Origin: Vicia villosa
Taxonomy: Eukaryota; Streptophyta; Magnoliopsida; Fabales; Fabaceae
Reading direction: 5' to 3'
NCBI RefSeq assembly: GCF_029867415.1
Contig: NC_081181.1
Coordinates: forward strand, 117,987,888-118,051,887
Length of the DNA stretch: 64,000 bases
Below the pieces are notes generated by a model, which was given only the letters and a program-made list of their open reading frames with translations, made no database searches and was not told where the DNA came from. This document shows positions 57,001-64,000 of this stretch, in pieces. The translations under genes and the position numbers were made by a program. Each line of letters opens with the position of its first letter. The stretch's first letter is position 1.

Positions 57001-57850
57001 ACTCCCTGATATACCCTACAAGTCCGACAAGCTAGGTCTGGGCTATAATGGTGAAAATCAAAAGAATGATCAAAATCCTCGCTCTGAAGGGTTAATATCA
57101 CACTTCGCCAGCCAAGAAGTAAATGCCATTGATGATGAAGGGACATACTTGAACCACATCATTCAGCCATATCCAGACGAAATTCCACCCATTACCATGG
57201 GAATGTGGGATGCTGTGGGAGGACCAAATGACGGTTACAACTACCAGTATATCACACCTCAGAATTCTTACATTGCTCTGGAAGATCTTACTCCAACAGA
57301 AGAGGGTAATCAAAATGACGGAAGTATCACAAGTCCCGTCACTCAGCAATATCAAAATCCACCCAAAGAAGTATGGGACACGCTAGGAGAACCCAGCGGC
57401 AAATACGACTATATGGTGAAATATTCCGCTCCTCCGAGCTTTTCAACTCCCATCAAAGACATTGTCCCGACTGGATGGGACGAACAGTACGACGACAACT
57501 TCGCTCTTGAAGAAGCCAGGAAGATGCCAAACAACGAAGGTTATTTTCTGTCACAGTACACTCCTTATCAGGATGCACAAGTCTCTATTCAAAACATCAT
57601 TCCTACTGCATGGGACGGCCTTATCGAGCATCTCGCTCAGCCAATAGAGGGACCTCCACCTGGATTCTCATATCCAACAAATCATCCAACTTATCCTGAG
57701 GAATTACCTACGCATTTTCCCACTAGCGGAATCAATGCTACGGAAGACGAAAAGAACAACTGCAACTGGAACAGCTGGGTGCTCCCTGCTAACAACGGTG
57801 GATTGAACAACTGGAAAGCAGAGGATGTGATCTCCTTTGATCAGGAGTAA
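54041..57850 (+). CDS. gag-pro: Ogre gag-protease ORF
   Basis: Two starts are possible: the ATG at 54041 in weak context, or 54086 (MESEASIKNLEVQN) in strong context after a TTTATTTCAG acceptor; I favour 54086. Order, numbered from 54041: coiled coil and KKKKKP basic block (to about residue 90), acidic SNEEEDHSGDEQDDD, Retrotrans_gag (about 160-290: HFFQESLSGTQLEWYY, FYKQYQYNADLTPTRTQLRG), zinc-type CAYHSNCPGHDADHC (about 426-440), then aspartic protease VLIDNGSSLNVLP (about 810). The C-terminal 300 residues are a spacer with repeats such as IPTAWDG and PTGWDE. The frame is open throughout. TAA at 57848-57850 lies inside the donor of the intron leading to pol. Confidence 0.9.
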   Translation: MTGFSSLRCLFQSEEMESEASIKNLEVQNAQVQVAILELAKGQQELKALILKKKKKPKESAGLSYLRRKIKIPVKKIKKPPIPEIVGDGEQEDNQSNQGSAKPSLSSNEEEDHSGDEQDDDKYQQLEDRMKAMEIQKIPGLDFNDLGLVSDVVIPPKFKVPTFAKYDGVSCPKLHLRSYVRKIQPHTTDNKLWIHFFQESLSGTQLEWYYQLENTKVHTWEELAAAFYKQYQYNADLTPTRTQLRGMSMGPKESFKEYAQKWRDMAGRVQPPLSDRELVDMFMGTLTGPFYSHLLGSSSSGFTDLILTGERVESGIRNGKIQVGSSSGTTKRPIKNEVNTAQIQTSHKSDQHQSVGAVMISASAPQKDQQPKYTHRPDAPRRTFTKINMPISQALQHLLKADLITLRGPPKNVNTSSLNYRPDATCAYHSNCPGHDADHCWALKNKIQDMIDAGEIEFDPPETPNVITAPMPKHDKTVNAIIDTVYIYDVNELSTPLCEVKGKLIRAGYFPGCDPDCFYCTCLPNGCENLRMGIQKWMDRRIIMFERLPSMDVLCEVFANGIRIEDASVISSLPFKISAKAPFKISATLKVASVVIASPTPFPYSSDKAVPWGYDTNVYIHGVKQDPSTKEDATLTTSAVSNIAGTSKITRSGRIFSPEISPNIAASPIQVPIPIPDINTRGKEPLIEPVQNPVEITAEDPSKQEMDEILKIICKSDYNIVEQLGHTASKISMLSLLKYSEAHAKALMKFLQAAHVPQEIPIDQFENCVASLTVPNGLGFSDVDLTPAGRNHNKALHISIECNGTTLSHVLIDNGSSLNVLPKVILEKLDFKGVVLQPSNVVVRAFDGSTRTVYGEVKLPIRVGSQTFDVIFSVIDVLPTYSCLLGRPWIHGANAVTSTLHQKLKYPVKGKVVTVYGEEEYMVSHLSNDKYVEMEGESIETPYQAFEVVSPDISTTKHIPATPATAMASLKDAKAMIEQGDRTVWGQLPDIPYKSDKLGLGYNGENQKNDQNPRSEGLISHFASQEVNAIDDEGTYLNHIIQPYPDEIPPITMGMWDAVGGPNDGYNYQYITPQNSYIALEDLTPTEEGNQNDGSITSPVTQQYQNPPKEVWDTLGEPSGKYDYMVKYSAPPSFSTPIKDIVPTGWDEQYDDNFALEEARKMPNNEGYFLSQYTPYQDAQVSIQNIIPTAWDGLIEHLAQPIEGPPPGFSYPTNHPTYPEELPTHFPTSGINATEDEKNNCNWNSWVLPANNGGLNNWKAEDVISFDQE

Positions 57851-58109
57851 ATGCCATTTCCTGTTTTCTTTGTGTATATTGTGCAAAGATAAAAGTGGTT
57901 CCTGAACAATCGAACCATGAGCTTGAAAGCCGTGTGCCTTAGTACAACGGTCCTTCTATAAAAAGGGTTTGTCATATCATGATTATGTGCATTCAATAAA
58001 ATCATGGGATGCTTGCATGTTCAAAATTTTGTGATCCTTTTTCTTTCTTTATTCGCTTTCAAATAGCTATGTTTTTCTCTTCATACACACTCACATATCT
58101 ACCATGCAG
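57847..58109 (+). other. Ogre intron between protease and RT, 263 nt
   Basis: The donor GGA/GTAAAT starts at 57847 and the acceptor CCATGCAG ends at 58109. Splicing joins GA to A, giving glutamate, and runs FDQE directly into FTYTLDPVNND, removing the gag-pro stop. Unspliced RNA would yield gag-pro only and spliced RNA a gag-pro-pol fusion. Such an intron is a published Ogre property; these sites are read from this copy. Confidence 0.85.
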
Positions 58110-61100
58110 ATTCACATACACGCTGGATCCAGTCAATAACGACTCTGCTATTGCCCGTCATGACTTTGAAAATCCGATCTACCAAACTGAGGACGAAAGT
58201 GAGGAAGATTGTGAAGTGCCGAGAGAAATTGCAAGACTTCTAGAACAAGAAGAAAAAGCCATACAGCCTCATGAGGAGCCGATTGAGGTCATCAACTTGG
58301 GCAGTGACGAAGAAAAGAAAGAGGTCAGAATTGGGGCTGACTTAGAAAACAGTGTCAAGCAAAGACTGATTCAATTGTTGCAAGACTACGCCGAGATATT
58401 CGCCTGGTCTTATCAAGATATGCCTGGCCTTGACACGGACATTGTAGTTCATCGCCTGCCAATCAAAGAAGGAAGCACTCCGGTCAAACAGAGACTGCGA
58501 AGGAGTAAGCCTGATATGTCAAAAAAGATCAAAGACGAGGTTGAAAAACAATTCAATGCCGGATTCCTAAAAGTTGTAAGTTATCCTCCTTGGATAGCTA
58601 ACATCGTGCCTGTACCCAAAAAAGACGGGAAAGTCAGAATGTGTGTAGACTACAGAGATCTGAACCGGGCAAGCCCCAAAGATGATTTCCCTTTACCACA
58701 CATCGATGTACTGGTTGACAATACCGCACAATGCAAGGTATTCTCCTTTATGGACGGATTCTCAGGGTACAATCAAATCAAGATGGCACCCGAAGACATG
58801 GAAAAAACAACCTTCACAACTCCCTGGGGAACCTTTTGTTACAAAGTAATGCCCTTTGGTCTAAAAAACGCTGGAGCCACCTATCAACGTGCAATGGTAA
58901 CACTATTTCATGATATGATTCATCAGGAAATAGAGGTGTATGTCGATGACATGATCGCAAAATCCAACACCGAAGAAGAACATTTGAGTCATTTACACAA
59001 GCTGTTTGACAGACTCAAGAAATACAGATTACGACTGAACCCGAACAAGTGTACCTTTGGAGTAAGATCCGGTAAACTCTTAGGTTTCATCGTCAGCAGT
59101 AAAGGTATTGAGGTTGATCCTGCCAATGTCAAAGCCATTCAAGAAATGCCTATACCCCGTACCGAGAAACAAGTCAGAGGATTCTTGGGACGTCTAAACT
59201 ACATAGCCAGATTCATTGCCCATATGACTCCTACTTGTGTGCCAATCTTCAAATTACTGAAGAAAGATCAAGTGGAAAGATGGAATGACAAATGCCAGTT
59301 AGCCTTTGATAAAATCAAAGAATACCTTCAAAAACCGCCAATCTTGTTACCTCCTGTGGAAGGCAGACCTCTGATAATGTACCTAACTGTGTTAGAAGAT
59401 TCAATGGGGTGTGTACTCGGACAACATGACGAATCCGGCCGAAAGGAGCACGCAATCTACTATCTTAGCAAAAAGTTTACCGATTGTGAAACAAGATACT
59501 CACTACTCGAAAAAACTTGCTGTGCCTTAGCATGGGCGGCTCGCCGACTAAGACAGTACATGCTAAATCACACCACTTTCCTAATCTCCAAGATGGATCC
59601 CATCAAATACGTGTTCGAAAAACCTGCTCTCTCTGGAAGAATAGCGAGATGGCAAATGATCTTAACAGAATATGACATTCAATACACTTCACAAAAAGCA
59701 ATCAAAGGAAGTGTGGTGGCTGATCATCTGGCTCATCAAGCAGTAGATGATTATCAAGCATTGAACTTTGACTTCCCAGACGAAGACATTATGCTAGTCA
59801 ATGACTACAAACAACCAGGACCAGAAGAAGGACCCAAGCCAGGATCCCGGTGGACTATGGTTTTTGACGGAGCTTCTAATGCGCTCGGCAATGGCATCGG
59901 AGCTGTGATCATTTCCCCCACAGGAGGTCATACACCCTTCACCGCCAGATTGTGTTTCAATTGCACCAACAATATAGCCGAATACGAAGCATGCATTCTG
60001 GGTCTCAAAGCTGCAATTGATCTAAAAATCAAATTCCTTGAAGTCTACGGAGACTCGGCCTTGGTAATCTACCAAGTCAAAGGGGAATGGGACACAAAGC
60101 ACCCAAATCTAATTCCATACAAAGAACATGTGTTGAGTTTGATTCCTTACTTCGAGGAGATCACTTTCGAACACATCCCACGCGAAGAAAATCAACTAGC
60201 TGATGCCTTAGCTACCATGTCATCCATGTTCAAAGTCAATTGGGACGACGAAGCTCCCATGATCACCATTTACAGGCAAGACGAACCAGCCTATTGCAAT
60301 GAGATCGATACCAAACAAATGGAAGACAAATCATGGTTCCATGAAATACAAAGGTATCTCGAAACCCAGGAGTACCCTGAAGGGGCATCTATTAACGACA
60401 GAAAGTTTCTAAGGAGATTTGCCTCCAAATTCTTCCTAAGCAATGGAACTTTGTACAAGCGCAACCATGACTCGACTTTACTTCGTTGCGTAAACAAGAA
60501 GGAAGCAGAACAAATCATGGAAGACATACACAATGGTACCTTCGGTACTCATTCCAACGGACATACAATGGCTAAAAAGATCTTGAGAGCAGGTTACTAC
60601 TGGTCTACCATGGAGACAGATTGCCATCATCATTCCAAAACTCGTCACAAATGCCAGATATATGCCGACAAAGTGCATGTACCCTCCAGTTCCATTAAAC
60701 GTTCTGACGGCTCCTTGGCCTTTCGCAATGTGGGGTATTGATATGATTGGAGAAATCAAACCTACTGCTTCCAATGGACATCGCTTTATCCTGGTCGCTA
60801 TTGACTACTTCACAAAGTGGGTAGAGGCAGCTTCATATGCTTCTGTCACCAAGAATGTGGTAGCCAGGTTTATCAAGCACAATCTCATTTGTCGGTACGG
60901 CATCCCCGAAAGGATCATCACTGACAATGGCACGAATCTAAACAATAAAATGATTACTGAACTCTGCACGCAGTTCCAGATCAAACATCATAATTCTTCT
61001 CCATATCGACCAAAGATGAACGGCGCAGTGGAAGCTGCCAACAAGAACATCAAGAAAATCATACAAAAAGATGACAGTAACCTACAAAGACTGGCATGAG

Positions 61101-61585
61101 ATGTTACCTTTTGCTCTTCATGGTTATCGCACATCTGCGCGTACTTCAACAGGGGCAACTCCATTCTCGTTAGTCTACGGTATGGAAGCAGTTTCTCCCA
61201 ATCGAAATCCAGATTCCTTCCTTAAGGATCATGAAAGAAGCCGATCTAGACGAAGACGATTGGATTCAAACTCGATTCGACCAAATACACTTGATCGATG
61301 AGAAAAGACTTGCAGCTATCTGTCATGGCCAGCTATACCAAAAGCGCATGATCAAAGCATTCAACAAGAAAGTCAAAAGTCAAGCATACCAAACTGGTGG
61401 GCTTGGTTATCAAACGCATCATCTTACCACAAGGTGATCCCAGAGGCAAATGGACCCCCACCTACGAGGGACCATTCATAATCAAGAAAATATTCTCCGG
61501 CGGTGCCATGTTGCTTACCACCATGGATGGCGAGGATTTCCCACACCCTGTGAATGCGGACATAGTCAAAAAGTACTTTGCTTAA
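58110..61585 (+). pseudogene. pol: Ogre pol: RT, RNaseH, aRNH, integrase with frameshifts
   Basis: RT: VRMCVDYRDLNRASPKDDFP, then YVDD near 58939. RNaseH: about 59370-59750. The aRNH starts WTMVFDGASNALGNG near 59851. Integrase zinc region: about 60520-60660. The frame is intact to about 60684, where one base is missing in the CATGTACCCTCCAG region. The integrase core (MWGIDMIGEI, ITDNGTNL, NGAVEAANKNIKK) continues in another frame to 61099. Further shifts fall at about 61065, 61195 and 61400, the last frame ending VNADIVKKYFA with TAA at 61583-61585. RT and both RNaseH domains look undamaged; the integrase C-terminus could not be made from this copy. Confidence 0.9.
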
Positions 61586-61607
61586 AAAAAAAATATAATA
61601 CAGCTCG

Positions 61608-61757
61608 CTAAGTTGAAAAACCTGAAAGGGCAACTTAGGCAAAAATGAGCGTCTCGGTGGATTGAAAAACCCGAAAGGGCGATCCAGGCAAAAATTAGAG
61701 ACAAAACAAATACAATCCCGGTAGGCTGAAAACCTGAAAGGGCAGCCTAGGCAAAAA
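61608..61757 (+). ncRNA. three covarying hairpins after Ogre pol
   Basis: Stems: CTAAGTTG/CAACTTAG (61608-61615, 61631-61638), TGGATTG/CGATCCA (61658-61664, 61680-61686) and TAGGCTG/CAGCCTA (61722-61728, 61743-61749). Loops are nearly constant (AAAAACCTGAAAGGG). Each hairpin is followed by GCAAAAAT. Stem bases change in compensating pairs while the loop and tail are kept, which indicates selection on RNA structure. Confidence 0.7.
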
Positions 61758-62907
61758 TTAGGGAATAAAGCATACAACTAATGTCCCGCTCAGCTGCCTA
61801 CTCACCGACAAGGTTCAACACCTCAAAGACACCGATCAGTCCAAACACTTTCTTCCAACAAGTGAGGGATGAGATGCTCGAAGACAGATTGGCAATAGCA
61901 GAATTGAAACTTGACTGGATCATTCTCACATAGCTATTTCTTTTCATAAATACTTTTCAAAACTTTCTGACAATTTCCTACTTCTAGGATTGTTGTCTCC
62001 CTATACTAATCCGCCTATCACGGCACCTTTTCAAAAATCAATGCAGCTTATAACTAACATTTTCATTTTTTCTGTTTTGAATACGCGAGCATCCCAATGA
62101 TATTTTGAATGAGCATATGCATTTGAATATGATTGATGTTTACCAGGAAAAACAGGAATAGCATTCCGGACATGTCCCAATTATTTGGACATTATCCTAA
62201 ACCAGCATCAGAAGGAAGTTTCCCCAATGGAGACACATTCCTCAACAAATCCCTCAAAAAGTTTTTTCTTTCGAAAGAAGTCTTATTCCTCAGCAGGGTT
62301 GTTCCAGATTACTATCTTCAGAAGGTGTGATCCCCGCACCCGGACTTGGTCAGATAGTGCATCGGAGGATTATGCATCTTCCTCATTCCCATTTGAAAGG
62401 GCATCAGAACTTCCAGTTACCTTTGGTTCCCCAAGCAGTAGTCAAAGATCCTTCAATAGAATATCCTGGTTCTCAAAGAATTTCCCCAACCCAGGGTACT
62501 CAAGCGAGACAGAAGATCATCAACAACCACGATGCCTTCACTTCCAAATGGCTAGCTGGGATTTATTTTCCCAATCAGGAGCTTGACACGCTCTAAGCTG
62601 CATGAACCATGCATCACATTCATATTCACATTCACAATCATGCATCATACGCATATTCATACACAACATAACTTGCATATTTCTCCTCTAGCTCGAGGAT
62701 CTCATATCATACATGCATCATAGACATCGCATATTATTAACTTGATTTTTCAGGTAGACAGATGTCTTCAGCAAAGATGTTCTCACTCACATGCAGTGTT
62801 CATCCTGAATCTTATTCAGACAAGCAGTCCTTTCAGATACAATCAAACCAAAGATTCACTCTGAAGAACTCTCATTCTCAACTCATTTATCATCTAACAT
62901 TGCTAGT
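61758..62907 (+). other. Ogre 3' untranslated region before the minisatellite
   Basis: No domain is seen in any frame. Short ORFs at 62133-62596 are not supported. CATTCATATTCACA and ATACGCATATTCATAC phrases are weakly repetitive near 62615-62680. Confidence 0.5.
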
Positions 62908-63923
62908 CTAAGGCGATACCTCAGACGGTTCCAGAACGATCTAGCATTTCAGATCTAAAGTGATACCTCCGACGGTTCCAAAACGATCTAGCATTTCAGA
63001 TCTAAGGCGAAACCTCAGACGGTTCCAGAACGATCTAGCATTTCAGATCTAAGGCGATACCTCCGACGGTTCCAGAACGATCTAACATTGCAGATCTAAA
63101 GTGATACCTCAGACGGTTCCAGAACGATCTAACATTGCAGATCTAAAGTGATACCTCCGACGGTTCCAAAACGATCTAGCATTTCAGATCTAAGGCGAAA
63201 CCTCAGACGGTTCCAGAACGATCTAACATTGCAGATCTAAAGTGATACCTCAGACGGTTCCAGAACGATCTAACATTGCAGATCTAAAGTGATACCTCAG
63301 ACGGTTCCAGAACGATCTAACATTGCAGATCTAAAGTGATACCTCCGACGGTTCCAGAACGATCTAGCATTTCAGATCTAAGGCGATACCTCCGACGGTC
63401 CCAGAACGATCTAGCATTTCAGATCTAAGGCGATACCTCAGACGGTTCCAGAACGATCTAGCATTTCAGATCTAAGGCGATACCTCCGACGGTTCCAGAA
63501 CGATCTAACATTGCAGATCTAAAGTGATACCTCAGACGGTTCCAGAACGATCTAACATTGCAGATCTAAAGTGATACCTCCGACGGTTCCAAAACGATCT
63601 AGCATTTCAGATCCAAGGCGAAACCTCAGACGGTTCCAGAACGATCTAACATTGCAGATCTAAAGTGATACCTCAGACGGTTCCAGAACGATCTAACATT
63701 GCAGATCTAAAGTGATACCTCAGACGGTTCCAGAACGATCTAACATTGCAGATCTAAAGTGATACCTCAGACGGTTCCAGAACGATCTAGCATTTCAGAT
63801 CTAAGGCGATACCTCCGACGGTTCCAGAACGATCTAGCATTTCAGATCTAAGGCGAAACCTCCGACGGTTCCAGAACGATCTAACATTGCAGATCTAAAG
63901 TGATACCTCAGACGGTTCCACAA
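62908..63923. repeat. 47-bp minisatellite, about 21.6 copies, Ogre 3' UTR
   Basis: The unit is CTAAGGCGATACCTCAGACG plus GTTCCAGAACGATCTAGCAT plus TTCAGAT (47 bp). Copies start every 47 bp from 62908 to 63895. Two linker forms exist, TTCAGATCTAAGGCGA and TGCAGATCTAAAGTGA, and CAG or CCG at one site. Tandem repeats in this part of Ogre elements are known and can seed satellites. Confidence 0.95.
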
Positions 63924-64000
63924 TGATCAACTTTCAAGTCCTTCATCAAGATATAATCAATGGATTCATTCTGATGAACAAACCCTCAACACATTTTCCA

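Larger units (their letters stand above)
47080..64000 (+). mobile_element. Ogre Ty3/gypsy retrotransposon, 3' LTR outside window
   Basis: The element starts TGTTATACCCCAAAATTTGC at 47080 and runs past the window end. Ogre hallmarks present: an LTR of about 4.7 kb, primer site TGGCGACTCTGCTGGGGA, an ORF1 before gag, an intron between protease and RT, aRNH after RNaseH, and a hypervariable 3' UTR minisatellite. ORF1 and gag-pro are open; integrase has about four frameshifts. A 5-bp duplication cannot be tested without the right end. Confidence 0.93.

Noticed and set aside
62133..62596. ORFs in the Ogre 3' UTR
   Set aside because: They are short, overlapping in two frames and of no recognisable family, in a region known to be untranslated in Ogre elements.

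Overview
This window is plant nuclear DNA, most likely from a legume and probably from the pea/vetch/lentil/clover group. The evidence is one split single-copy-type plant gene at the left edge, followed by about 55 kb of nested LTR retrotransposons and DNA transposons. Among these is a giant Ogre-type Ty3/gypsy element, which is typical of Fabeae genomes. No prokaryotic, organellar or viral genes are seen.

Layout. 1-4536: the last nine exons of bystin (ENP1/BYSL, a 40S ribosome maturation factor), ending through what reads as a U12-type AT-AC intron. 4537-8249: AT-rich intergenic DNA with one intact Stowaway-like MITE, a 147-bp tandem duplication and a fragment of a palindrome-rich repeat. 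8250-27947: a Tat-lineage Ty3/gypsy element (5-bp target duplication CTATA) with decayed gag and pol and a long spliced antisense gene in its 3' part. A younger Sirevirus-like Ty1/copia element (16632-26258) is inserted inside one codon of that antisense gene. 28088-32095: remains of a Mutator-like element carrying a FAR1-type DNA-binding/SWIM gene and an OTU-protease gene, in a field of repeated near-palindromic 20-mers. 32625-33090: (TA)n tracts flanking a foldback MITE. 33163-36880: a broken plant-mobile-domain gene interrupted by a hAT-like repeat, a solo Ty3/gypsy LTR and a hAT MITE. 36893-40009: LTR fragments of a chromovirus-like and a copia element. 40010-about 45500: an Ogre/Tat-like element that has lost its coding region but kept its LTR, a hairpin-rich leader array and conserved 3' hairpins. 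45877-47029: a MULE with about 230-bp inverted repeats and a 9-bp target duplication, sitting in an inverted Ogre LTR fragment. 47080-64000: an Ogre element whose 3' LTR lies beyond the window.

The Ogre copy shows the full gene order: a 4.7-kb LTR, primer binding site, ORF1 (DUF7745-like), gag-protease, a 263-nt intron whose removal fuses gag-pro to RT-RNaseH-aRNH-integrase in frame, covarying hairpins, then a 47-bp minisatellite in the 3' UTR. ORF1 and gag-pro are open, while the integrase end has several frameshifts. The Tat and Sirevirus copies carry a few stops and shifts each. By eye, LTR pairs differ by about 4-5% (Tat) and about 1.5% (Sirevirus), in line with the nesting order.

The least expected items are: (1) a 55-codon, two-membrane-segment ORF inside the Ogre LTR, with a TATA box 100 bp upstream and a strong start context; (2) tandem hairpins with compensatory base changes after pol, shared by two different Ogre/Tat-type elements; (3) a five-unit array with four stem-loops per unit in the leader of the coding-less element; (4) the AT-AC intron in bystin; (5) about nineteen near-palindromic 20-mers, most of them around the FAR1/OTU element. 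All coordinates and counts were read by eye; no alignment or search was run.
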